From Kineosporia rhizophila (GTDB lineage: Bacteria; Actinomycetota; Actinomycetes; Actinomycetales; Kineosporiaceae): DNA of 64,000 nucleotides. Under the pieces are notes generated by a model. The model did no database searches and was not told the origin of the DNA. It saw only the letters and a list, made by a program, of their open reading frames with translations. Positions 44,816 through 52,663 of the stretch are shown in pieces. The position numbers and the translations under genes were made by a program. Positions within the stretch are counted from its first letter, which is position 1; every line of letters starts with the position of its first letter. Location of the stretch: contig NZ_JAJSOH010000003.1 in the NCBI RefSeq assembly GCF_021277265.1, positions 248,001 through 312,000 on the forward strand, written 5' to 3'.

Positions 44816-44867
44816 TTGTCGATGTCTGATCGTGGCTCAGGGATCGACAATCGTCAATGTCTTGACG
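44816..44867. promoter_or_regulatory. ArsR operator region between arsM and arsR
   Basis: Two perfect inverted repeats lie in the 96-base divergent gap. TTGTCGAT (44816-44823) pairs with ATCGACAA (44843-44850). CGTCAA-TGTC-TTGACG is at 44852-44867, close to the TCAA/TTGA core recognised by ArsR/SmtB repressors. TTGACG (44862-44867) could also serve as a -35 element for a downstream promoter. Confidence 0.55.
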
Positions 44868-44879
44868 CAGACTGGCTGC

Positions 44880-45311
44880 ATGACGTCCGCGCAGACCGCC
44901 CGACCGCGCATCAACCTCCAGCCCTCGGCGGCCGCGGCCACGACCAAGGTCCAGGACGCGTCGTGCTGCACCCCCACCGGAACCGGGCCGATCCCCGGCG
45001 TCGAGGAAGCACAGAAGCTCGCGACCCTGCTCAAGGCCCTGGCCGAGCCCACCCGCCTGCAACTGCTGTCCTTGGTCGCGGCCCATGAAGGCGGCGAGGC
45101 GTGCGTGTGCGACCTGACCGCACCGGTCGGGCTGTCCCAGCCCACGGTCTCCCACCACCTGAAGATCCTGGTCGACGCAGGCCTGCTCACCCGCGAAAAG
45201 CGCGGCGTCTGGGCGTACTACACCCTCGTGCCCGAACGCCTGACTCAGATCACCGCGGCCCTGGGTGACTTCACCACGCCCCAGGCGCCGACGCCGCAGG
45301 CCGCCCAGTGA
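44880..45311 (+). CDS. arsR: ArsR-family arsenite-responsive repressor
   Basis: A 143-residue winged-helix repressor. The metal site is visible: CVCDL (Cys75, Cys77) in the helix before the recognition helix, plus an N-terminal pair Cys29-Cys30 in SCCTPTG that could supply additional ligands. The recognition region is VGLSQPTVSHHLKILVDAGL. ATG 44880 is chosen because the operator fills the bases before it. Its stop overlaps the start of the acetyltransferase gene (GTGA). Confidence 0.92.
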   Translation: MTSAQTARPRINLQPSAAAATTKVQDASCCTPTGTGPIPGVEEAQKLATLLKALAEPTRLQLLSLVAAHEGGEACVCDLTAPVGLSQPTVSHHLKILVDAGLLTREKRGVWAYYTLVPERLTQITAALGDFTTPQAPTPQAAQ

Positions 45312-45790
45312 TCGCTCCCATGACGTCCCAGCACGCCGGGCCGGTGCTGGCGATCTACCAAGCCGGGATCGACGAGGGCAACGCCACCTTCGAGACCACC
45401 GCGCCGGACTGGCCCGCCTTCGACGAGGCCAGACTGCCCGAGCACCGATTCGTCGCCCTCGAAGACGACACCGTCCTGGGCTGGGTCGCCGCCAGCAAGG
45501 TCTCCGACCGCTGCGTCTACGGCGGCGTGGTCGAGCACTCCGTCTACGTGGCCCCCGACGCCCGCGGCCGCGGCGTAGCCACCAGCCTCCTGGCAGCCCT
45601 GATCGACTCCACCGAAGCCGCCGGCATCTGGACCATCCAATCCGGCATCTTCCCCGAGAACACCGCCAGCCTGACCCTGCACCGGCGCCTCGGCTTCCGC
45701 ACCATCGGCACCAGAGAACGCATCGGACGCCACCACGGCACCTGGCGCGACGTCATCCTCCTGGAACGCCGCAGCCCGCACATCACCTGA
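45308..45790 (+). CDS. GNAT acetyltransferase, ArsN/phosphinothricin-acetyltransferase-like
   Basis: A 160-residue GNAT enzyme with the acetyl-CoA loop VAPDARGRGVATSL and the phosphinothricin-acetyltransferase-like pattern IYQAGIDEGNATFETTAP and GIFPENTASLTLHRRLGF. Relatives encoded in ars operons acetylate the organoarsenical antibiotic arsinothricin (ArsN1) or phosphinothricin. The translational overlap with arsR supports this role. Its end overlaps a reversed ligA fragment. Confidence 0.82.
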   Translation: MIAPMTSQHAGPVLAIYQAGIDEGNATFETTAPDWPAFDEARLPEHRFVALEDDTVLGWVAASKVSDRCVYGGVVEHSVYVAPDARGRGVATSLLAALIDSTEAAGIWTIQSGIFPENTASLTLHRRLGFRTIGTRERIGRHHGTWRDVILLERRSPHIT

Positions 45791-45857
45791 ACCCGAAGTC
45801 GGCAAGGCGCTCGGCGAACTGTTCCGGCGTCTCGATCGTGATGCCCAATGCCTCGGC
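45783..45857 (-). pseudogene. Copy of the 3' end of ligA
   Basis: Read on the minus strand, 45857-45783 gives AEALGITIETPEQFAERLAD then FGFR and a stop. The intact LigA ends AEALGITIETPDEFAERVAD before a different last few residues. By hand alignment about 57 of 64 bases match 47727-47790. Similarity stops sharply at 45858. It is in the same orientation as ligA, 1.9 kb from it, with the hydrolase and MarR genes between the two copies. It may be a recombination or insertion scar, or the relic of a second ligA. Confidence 0.75.
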
Positions 45858-46049
45858 CCTTCGCGAAGGACTGTGCCGGTTCGGTCGCGACCTGTGCCGG
45901 CGTAGCCGTCGTCATGCTTGTCCTTCGCATCGCCAAAGGTCCAGCCCCAGGCTGCTGGCCGGGGCCGGGCAAGCTCGGCGCACGACACGGAGCCCCACCT
46001 ACCCGCCCGAGGACCAGCGCGCCGGAGGTGGCGGTGCAAAGACGATCGT

Positions 46050-46940
46050 TCAGCGGCCGCCGTCGACGCGGTCGATGAAGTCGCCGACAGTGCTGGCAAA
46101 GGCAGCGGGCGCCTCCTGCGCGACGAAGTGCCCGACGTCGGGGATCGTGACCGCGGTGACGTCCTCGGCGACCTGGCGCATCGTCTGCTCGGTGAAGGGG
46201 GCGTTGATGCCGTCGACCGCGAGCACCGGAACGGTCAGTGGACGTGACCCGGCCAGGGTCCGCATCTGGTCCCCGCCGGTCAGGGAGGAGCGGTACAGCT
46301 CCTGGGTGCCGAGCCATCCGCCCGGCCGGGCATAGGTACGGGCGAACTCGTCGAGGTCGGCCTCGGTGACTGCGCCCGGCACCGTCGTCATCGCCGAGAC
46401 GGCCCAGTCGAGCATCGTTCGCTCGTGGCCGGACAGGAACAGCTCCGCAACTCCCGGGGCGGCCAGGAAGCCCACGTGCCAGGAGCCGCCGTTCCTCACG
46501 TCTGCCAGCATCTCCCAGCCGTAGCCGGGCAGTGTGGTCTCGACGCCGGTGAGACTAAGAACGTCGTCGGGGTGCGTGGCCGCGAATGCGAAGACCGGCC
46601 CGCCGCTGATGTCCTGGCAGGTCACGTGCACGGGCCCGACGCCGAGGTGGGCGATCAGCTGGTGCAGGTCCTCCGCCATGGTGGTCAGGTCGTGCGCGCC
46701 GTCGGCGACGGCGGAGTCGCCGAAGCCGCGCAGGTCGACGGCGAAGACCCGGTGGGTGGTGGCGAGCAGCGGGATGACGTCGTGAAAGGCCCACCAGGAC
46801 TCCGGCCAGCCGTGCACCAGCAGGATCGGGGAGCCGGTGTCGCCGGCCGAGACGTAGTGCAGCGTGGTGCCGTTGACGTCGGCGCTGTGGTGCGTGACGC
46901 CCGCCACCGAGGGGGAGGCGGTCGTGAAAGAGCTGGACAT
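46050..46940 (-). CDS. Alpha/beta-hydrolase, epoxide-hydrolase-like
   Basis: A 296-residue alpha/beta-fold hydrolase. The HGWPESWW oxyanion segment, the nucleophile elbow CQDISGG with Asp in place of Ser and the base in VGHFVAQEAP match the epoxide hydrolase/haloalkane dehalogenase type. SAGDTGSPILLVHGWPESW fixes the N-terminal domain. The substrate is unknown. It is divergent from a MarR gene and the gap holds two copies of its likely operator. Confidence 0.82.
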   Translation of the reverse strand: MSSSFTTASPSVAGVTHHSADVNGTTLHYVSAGDTGSPILLVHGWPESWWAFHDVIPLLATTHRVFAVDLRGFGDSAVADGAHDLTTMAEDLHQLIAHLGVGPVHVTCQDISGGPVFAFAATHPDDVLSLTGVETTLPGYGWEMLADVRNGGSWHVGFLAAPGVAELFLSGHERTMLDWAVSAMTTVPGAVTEADLDEFARTYARPGGWLGTQELYRSSLTGGDQMRTLAGSRPLTVPVLAVDGINAPFTEQTMRQVAEDVTAVTIPDVGHFVAQEAPAAFASTVGDFIDRVDGGR

Positions 46941-46960
46941 GCGGTGACTCCCATAATGGA

Positions 46961-46996
46961 CAACCAGGTTGACTTCAGTGTTGGTCAACCAGGTTG
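46961..46996. promoter_or_regulatory. Twin MarR operators
   Basis: The perfect palindrome CAACCAGGTTG occurs at 46961-46971 and again at 46986-46996, 25 bp centre to centre. They also form one large inverted repeat (flanks GGA and TCC). They fill the gap between the hydrolase and marR starts, so one dimer pair can control both directions. Confidence 0.7.
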
Positions 46997-47026
46997 TCCA
47001 TGTCAAGGGAGATCTAGACTGCGGTC

Positions 47027-47503
47027 ATGTCCTCAGGATCCGGCGCCGATCTCGCCCTGCTGCTCCTGGGCAGCTATCGCAATCTGGTGGACGAAGTGGT
47101 CCGGGAACTGGCGACCCGGGGATACCCCGACGCCCGGCCCTCGCACGAGTACGCGATCCGGGCCATCCGGGCCGGCGCCAACAGTGCCTCGGACCTGGCT
47201 CGCAGGCTGGCCGTCACCAAGCAGGCCGCGGCGAAGACGATCGCCGCGCTGGTCGAACGCGGATACGTCACCACCGAGACCGACCCCGCCGACGTCCGCC
47301 GCAAGAACATCCGGATCACCGATCACGGGATGGGGCTGATCGCCGAGGGCACCGCGATCTTCGACGAGGTGCGGGCCCGCTGGGAAGCGCGTCTGGGCGC
47401 CGACGAACTGGCCCGGCTGGAGTCGCAACTCGCACAGTTCGTCGGTGACTCGCCGATCAACCTCGACGCCCCGGGCTGGGCGGCGGGACAGGAACTGCGC
47501 TAA
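47027..47503 (+). CDS. MarR-family transcription regulator
   Basis: A 158-residue winged-helix regulator: SASDLARRLAVTKQAAAKTI is the recognition helix region, followed by LVERGYVTTETDPADVRRKN, the wing with its usual D-x-R. MarR proteins respond to phenolic or other small ligands. The target is probably the divergent epoxide-hydrolase-like gene and itself through the twin palindromes. Confidence 0.88.
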   Translation: MSSGSGADLALLLLGSYRNLVDEVVRELATRGYPDARPSHEYAIRAIRAGANSASDLARRLAVTKQAAAKTIAALVERGYVTTETDPADVRRKNIRITDHGMGLIAEGTAIFDEVRARWEARLGADELARLESQLAQFVGDSPINLDAPGWAAGQELR

Positions 47504-47708
47504 AAAGCGTTCTGCCAGCCGCTGGCGTCGCGAGGCGATGTCGGACGGCCATAACGAGCGCTCAGGTGTGCCCCCGGCATAGGCGATTAAACCGGCGGTC
47601 GCCTCGGATGCTGAGCTGACATCGCTGCCTGCGCGTCCTTTGCCGTGCACGGCCGGACCGATCCTGCGGTCGATCCGGCCGGTCCACAACGTTGCTCCGA
47701 GCTGCTCG

Positions 47709-49847
47709 CTATTCGTCCAGTGCCAGGAAGTCGGCCACGCGCTCGGCGAACTCGTCCGGGGTCTCGATCGTGATACCCAGTGCCTCGGCCTTGGTGTACT
47801 TGCTGGAGCCGCTCTCGGAGGCGACCAGCAGGCCGGTGGTCTTGGACACCGAGCCGCTGGACTTGCCCCCGGCCCGCTCGATCAGCTCGTTCATCTCGTT
47901 GCGGGACAACTCGGCCAGCGGGCCGGTCATCTTCCCGGTGACCACCACCGTCATCGGTTTGCCGTTCTCACCGGTCAGCGGCAGCAGGGCGGCTGCCTCA
48001 GCGCTGCTCTCGGCCGCCCGGGCCGCCGCCTCACGGCCGGACAGGCCCGGCTCGGTCATGTTCACCCCGGCCTCGCGCAGCTTCTGCACGACCGGCGCCA
48101 GCTCGGCCAGCTCCTCGACGATGACCGGGGCCTTCTCCGGGCCGATACCGTCGACCTCCTCGAGGTCGGCGGCGGTGGCGGCCTGGATGGCTTCCATGGT
48201 GCCGAACCAGCGGGCGATGCGGCGGCTCATCGAGCGGCCGGTGCCGCGCACGCCGAGGGCGGTCAGCGTGCGGGCCAGCGGCTTGGCCTTGGCCCCCTCG
48301 ATCTCGCTCAGGACCTTGGCGGCCGAGGCCTCACCGATCCGGTCGAGTTCGAGCAGCTGCTCCTGGGTGAGGGTGAACAGGTCGGCGACGTCGGTGACCA
48401 GGCCGGTGTCGACGAGTTGGCGCACGAGCTTCTCGCCGACGGACTCGATGTCCCAGCAGTCGCGGGCCACGGCGTAACGCACGGCCTGGGGCAGGGCGCA
48501 GATGCGGCCCTGCTTGCAGCGCCAGCGTTCCTGGGAGCGGTCGATCTCGCCGCCGCAGTTCGGGCAGACCTGCGGCACCTCGATCTCGGTCTCGTTACCG
48601 GTGCGGGCGGCCGCGACGAAGCCCTCGATGCGGGGAATGACCTCGCCCGCGCGCAGGACCATCACGGTGTCGCCGATCATCAGGCCCTGGCGGGCCAGAT
48701 CGTTGGGGTTGTGCAGGGTGGCGTAGCTGACCGTGACCCCGCCGACGAACACCGGTGCGACCCGCCCGCGGGGTGTGATGACCCCGGTGCGGCCGACCTG
48801 CCAGATGACCTCTTCGAGGGTGGTCAGGCGCGAGTCGGACGGGTACTTGTAGGCCGTGCCCCAGCGCGGCGCCCGCGAGGACGAGCCCGCGGCCTCACGG
48901 TCGGCGTACGCGTCGGCCTTGATTACCGCACCGTCGATACCGAAGCCCAGATCCGCCCGGGCCGCCAGCAGAGCGTCGATGTACTCCTGAGCCTGCGGCA
49001 GGGTGTCGACCACCGCGATGCCCGCCCTCGTGGTGGCGGCGGTGTGCACACCCAGCTCGCCCAGCAGCTCGATCGCCGCCGAATAAGCAATGTCTGCATT
49101 GGGTTTGGGGCCGGAGTAGGTGTCGGGCAGGGGAAGCACCTGGTAGGCGAAGAACGTCATGGGGATGATGTAGGTGCGGTCGCGTGAGCCGCGCAGAGCA
49201 CCGGCGACCCCGTTACGCGGGTTGACGAAAGCCTTGTCACCGTTGGCCAGCCGCAGCTCGTTCGCCGCCTCGAACTGGGTGTCGGTGAGCATGACCTCCC
49301 CACGCACCTCCAGCGTCAGAGGCCGGGCCAGCGTGGCCGGCAGCCCGACGATGGCCGCGACAGCGAAGGTCACGTCTTCACCGTGCAGACCATCACCGCG
49401 GGTGATGATCTGCACCAGGGAACCGTTCTCGTACCGCGCCGCCAGCGCCAGACCGTCCAGCTTGGGCTCGACCACGTACCGCGGCTCGTGCCCCAGCCGC
49501 TTGGCCAGACCTGCGTGCCACTCCAGCAGATCGGCAGCCGAGAACACGTTGTCCAGCGACAGCATGGGCACGGTGTGCTCGACGTCGCCCGCCGCCCCGG
49601 CCACCACCTGTGTGGGGGAGTTCTCGACCTGCCACTGCGGGTGCGCGGCCTCGGTCGCGGCGATGTCGCGCACCAGTTGGTCGTAGGTGGCATCGTCCAG
49701 CACGGTGACGCCCGCGCCGCTCGGTGCGTCTGCTGCGACCTCGGTGGTGGCGTAGTACACGCCCGCCGCCGCACGAACCGTCTCAACCGCCTGCAGGTAC
49801 TCGTCCCGCCCGAGCACCGTGCCCGCACCGATCGCCGTATCGCTCAT
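47709..49847 (-). CDS. ligA: NAD-dependent DNA ligase (divergent LigA)
   Basis: A 712-residue ligase that seals nicks in DNA using NAD. The adenylation lysine is Lys129 in EPKLDGLALAARY. SPTQVV, PMLSLDNVFS, GEVMLTD and NPRNGVAGALR define the nucleotidyl-transferase domain. CPNCGG and WRCKQGRIC form the zinc finger, followed by helix-hairpin-helix repeats and a C-terminal BRCT (VVTGKMTGPLAELSRNEM). The N-terminal Ia region has an unusual insert before YDQL and the zinc-finger spacing is longer than normal. It may therefore be an accessory paralog rather than the essential copy. The last 60 bases are duplicated at 45795. Confidence 0.88.
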   Translation of the reverse strand: MSDTAIGAGTVLGRDEYLQAVETVRAAAGVYYATTEVAADAPSGAGVTVLDDATYDQLVRDIAATEAAHPQWQVENSPTQVVAGAAGDVEHTVPMLSLDNVFSAADLLEWHAGLAKRLGHEPRYVVEPKLDGLALAARYENGSLVQIITRGDGLHGEDVTFAVAAIVGLPATLARPLTLEVRGEVMLTDTQFEAANELRLANGDKAFVNPRNGVAGALRGSRDRTYIIPMTFFAYQVLPLPDTYSGPKPNADIAYSAAIELLGELGVHTAATTRAGIAVVDTLPQAQEYIDALLAARADLGFGIDGAVIKADAYADREAAGSSSRAPRWGTAYKYPSDSRLTTLEEVIWQVGRTGVITPRGRVAPVFVGGVTVSYATLHNPNDLARQGLMIGDTVMVLRAGEVIPRIEGFVAAARTGNETEIEVPQVCPNCGGEIDRSQERWRCKQGRICALPQAVRYAVARDCWDIESVGEKLVRQLVDTGLVTDVADLFTLTQEQLLELDRIGEASAAKVLSEIEGAKAKPLARTLTALGVRGTGRSMSRRIARWFGTMEAIQAATAADLEEVDGIGPEKAPVIVEELAELAPVVQKLREAGVNMTEPGLSGREAAARAAESSAEAAALLPLTGENGKPMTVVVTGKMTGPLAELSRNEMNELIERAGGKSSGSVSKTTGLLVASESGSSKYTKAEALGITIETPDEFAERVADFLALDE

Positions 49848-50045
49848 CGCGACTCACCGCCCAGCAGCACAGCCGGGTGGTGAGGTGCCCGGGCGTCAGC
49901 ACGAGCACAAGGACCAGCGGGGAGAGGCACGCGGAAGTTCATGACCCAGAACATAGAGGCACCCACCGACAAGATCGGCCAGGCCGCCCGCCGAGGTGCG
50001 TCGCCCCACCGATGAGATCCGTCGGGCCGGCCGGTCCAACCCACC

Positions 50046-50642
50046 ATGACCCGGATCATCGCCGACATCTCCGTTTCCCTCGACGGCTTCGTCACCGGAC
50101 CCGACGCCGGCCCGGACAACGGCCTCGGCACCGGAGGCCGACCCATCCACGCCTGGGCGTTCTCCGACGACCCGGACGACGCCCGCATCATGCGCGAGAG
50201 TACCGAACGCTCCGGTGCCGTCATCCTCGGCCGCAACCTGTTCGACGTCGTCGACGGCCCACAGGGCTGGAACGACGAGGTCGGCTACGGCGCCCGCGAA
50301 GCCGGCCGACCAGCCTTCTTCGTCGTCACCAGCACCCCACCCGCGTCCGTCCGGCTCACCGATCTGGACTGGACCTTCGTCACCACCGGCCTTCCCGACG
50401 CCATCGCCGCCGCCCGCCCCCACGCCGAGAAGGCGGGCGGCGACGTCGTCCTCATGGGCGGCGGCCGGCTCATCGGCTCCGCGCTCGCCGCCGGGCTGCT
50501 CGACACACTGGTCCTGCACCTCTCGCCGGTCGTGCTCGGATCAGGCACCCCGCTGTTCCTCAGCGGGCCGACCCGTCAGCTCACCCAGCGCAGTACCGTC
50601 GTCACCTCGACAGCCACCCACCTCACCTACGACGTCGGCTGA
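50046..50642 (+). CDS. Dihydrofolate-reductase-fold (RibD C-terminal) protein, second copy
   Basis: A 198-residue protein of the RibD_C family, paralogous to the one at 13819: MTRIIADISVSLDGFVTGPD, VILGRNLFDVVDG, VVLMGGGRLIGSALAAG and LVLHLSPVVLGSGTPLF. It likely binds NADPH; the reaction is unknown. ATG 50046 lies 198 bases from ligA on the other strand. Confidence 0.78.
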   Translation: MTRIIADISVSLDGFVTGPDAGPDNGLGTGGRPIHAWAFSDDPDDARIMRESTERSGAVILGRNLFDVVDGPQGWNDEVGYGAREAGRPAFFVVTSTPPASVRLTDLDWTFVTTGLPDAIAAARPHAEKAGGDVVLMGGGRLIGSALAAGLLDTLVLHLSPVVLGSGTPLFLSGPTRQLTQRSTVVTSTATHLTYDVG

Positions 50643-50674
50643 GGTGCCCACGAACGTCCAAAAACACCTACGCT

Positions 50675-50890
50675 CTAACACCTGAGAGAAGGATGAACTC
50701 TGGCCAGATCGGCATGGCTGGGCCGCATTCCGCGAACCTTCATGACCCTCAGCTCGGTCAGATTGGGCAGGTCGAGCAGTGGCGTGTAGTCGCGGTCCTG
50801 GGCCGCCAGCGTGTGTATCCACAGGTACTGCAGTCGCGGCAGGTCGCGCAGGAAGGCGAGGGAATCGATCTGCGCTCTCCAGTCGCAAAC
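50675..50890 (-). pseudogene. Leucine-rich-repeat protein fragment
   Basis: The minus-strand segment IDSLAFLRDLPRLQYLWIHT followed by LLDLPNLTELRVMKVRG reads as two to three leucine-rich repeats ending in a stop at 50675. No start or ribosome binding site accompanies it and the upstream sequence loses protein-like character. The rest of this gap (50891-51307) holds no gene, hairpin or repeat that I can support. Confidence 0.45.
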
Positions 50891-51307
50891 CCTCCACCGC
50901 CCAGCGTCAAGTCTCCGGAGACCCTTCGTCCGCCCGAGCGCTCCGGCTCCTTCGCCGCCAACGCCGCCTGGATGCTCCCCCACCACCACTGCAGCCCGAG
51001 CCCGCGACACGACCCTACGCCGTCAGATCGTCCACATCCCCGCCCGACTAACCCGCCCCCAACGACGCCCTGTCCTGCACCTACCCACCCACTGGCCCAC
51101 CGCCACACCCTGGAACCGACTCTGGAGAACGTCTTCCAGACCTGACCCACACTCCACGGCCCGCCAGCACCCGACCCTGCCCCGGGAACCCCAAGACCGT
51201 CACGAGCAGACCACCGGAAAAGCTGGACAGACCAGCGACTCAGCTGTGCCCAGCCAACTACTCCTATCCCAAGATCAGCCCTCAGGGCCGATCCCGCGGA
51301 TCGAGGC

Positions 51308-51871
51308 TTAGGGGCCAGACCCCTGAGGTTGCCAGGAGGCCCGGGGGCGGCCGGTGAGCGGAAACCGTGCCAGCACCCGTCGGGTACTGGCATCGGTCTC
51401 CGTCCACAGCAGTTCCCGCACCGTGAAAGACATGTCCAGAGCGGCGCCGCGTAGTCGTGCCCAACAGGCAGCCCCGGCGGCTGATGTCCGGGGGTGCACA
51501 ACGGTGGAGTGAAACGGATACCCACTGCACCGCTGGGGCGGCAGAAGCAACTGGGCCCGAAGCGTCTCCAATTGGCCTTCTGTGTCGTCGATCATGACGA
51601 TGACGCCTGCGCGACCTTCGTCCAAGCCGGAGAAGGCGCCGAGTCGGATCGGGAAAGGTGCTGTTAATGAGGTTGTCTGGGCGGCTCGATCGAGCAGAAG
51701 ATCTGTGTCGAACGTCTCCTCGGGATAGGTGACGCTCACGTGGGCGGGCGCGATCCGGTACATCACCGGATCCCAGATCGAACGATGCTCGTCGACGGCA
51801 CGCTGGGCCGGGCCGTCGAGGTGTACCGAAAGATGTCGCCGGGGAACGTCAGCCCCACGCTTGGCACCCAT
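51308..51871 (-). CDS. 2H-family (2'-5' RNA ligase-like) phosphoesterase
   Basis: A 187-residue protein with the paired motifs of the 2H phosphoesterase superfamily: HVSVTYP at residue 44 and HSTVVHP near residue 121, each of the H-x-S/T type. Members are RNA ligases, cyclic phosphodiesterases or related enzymes. Function here is not fixed by context; upstream are a decayed region and a lipoyl protein. Confidence 0.65.
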   Translation of the reverse strand: MGAKRGADVPRRHLSVHLDGPAQRAVDEHRSIWDPVMYRIAPAHVSVTYPEETFDTDLLLDRAAQTTSLTAPFPIRLGAFSGLDEGRAGVIVMIDDTEGQLETLRAQLLLPPQRCSGYPFHSTVVHPRTSAAGAACWARLRGAALDMSFTVRELLWTETDASTRRVLARFPLTGRPRASWQPQGSGP

Positions 51872-51893
51872 CGGGCAATTCTACGTGTTGTGG

Positions 51894-52256
51894 TCAGTCC
51901 CTGAGCCGAAGGGGCCCGCCAAATCCCATCCGCCTGACGAAGGCTTCCCGGGTGAGGTCCGAGAAGGCCATGACGTGCTCGACACCCGCGCCGGTGAAGT
52001 CGACCCCGGTGCGGAAGGGCTTCTGCCCACGGGGCTTGGCGATCACTGCGGCAAGCTCATCGGCCACCACTTGGGGATTCTGCTCCACCCCGGGTTGCGT
52101 GAGGCTGGGGTTGGCCTCCTCGTTGCTGGCCACGAGCGGGTCCAGGAACAAGTAGACCGCAGCAACCTCGGTGTCGGAGGCGTGAGAGGCTCGAGGGAAA
52201 TGCTGTGCAGCTCTCGCAGAGTCGTCACGCGAAGTCCTTCGGGTCTGGGCGCTCAC
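51894..52256 (-). pseudogene. C-terminal fragment of a short-chain dehydrogenase
   Basis: The 120-codon frame has an SDR-like C-terminal part: SLTQPGVEQNPQVVADELAA, IAKPRGQKPFRTGVD and SDLTREAFVRRMGF resemble the last 80 residues of classical SDRs. The cofactor loop and catalytic Tyr-Lys are missing. The first 40 residues are not SDR-like. Its GTG overlaps the preceding stop (GTGA), which would allow translation, but it most probably is a truncated relic. Confidence 0.5.
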
Positions 52257-52600
52257 CGTGATCGGACGACCGCCAGAGCGGCACCGACCTTCACCGTCTC
52301 GTTCTCGCGCACCAGGATCTCCCGGATGACCCCGGTGACCGGCGACGGGATCTCAGTGTCGACCTTGTCGGTCGAGACTTCCAGCAGCGGCTCGCCCGCC
52401 CGCACCGAATCGCCCGGCTGTCTCAGCCAGCGAGCCACCGTGCACTCCGTGATGCTCTCGCCCAGAGTCGGCATCCGGACGGTGGTGCCCTCGCCGCCGC
52501 CGGTCAGGGGCTGTTCGGCGGCGGCAGGGGGCACTTCGGGCCGGCGGGTGGCCGGGGCAGGATCGGCGGAGCGACGCCGGAAGAATCCGAACAGAGCCAT
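52253..52600 (-). CDS. Stand-alone lipoyl/biotinyl-domain protein
   Basis: A 115-residue protein whose last 75 residues form a lipoyl domain: [38 protein letters not shown]. The lysine in TDKVD is the modification site. Such a domain usually belongs to an E2 acyltransferase; here no catalytic domain follows. The N-terminal 40 residues are basic and proline-rich. It lies behind the two SDR genes on the same strand, but a role with them is not evident. Confidence 0.72.
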   Translation of the reverse strand: MALFGFFRRRSADPAPATRRPEVPPAAAEQPLTGGGEGTTVRMPTLGESITECTVARWLRQPGDSVRAGEPLLEVSTDKVDTEIPSPVTGVIREILVRENETVKVGAALAVVRSR

Positions 52601-52663
52601 GGCAGCAGTCTGTCGTGCAGGCGACGCAATTGTCCCCATTCGAGGGGACTCATGATGAGCGTG

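Noticed and set aside
47514..47526. GCCAG-CCG-CTGGC hairpin after marR
   Set aside because: A 5-bp stem without a T-run is expected often by chance at this GC content.
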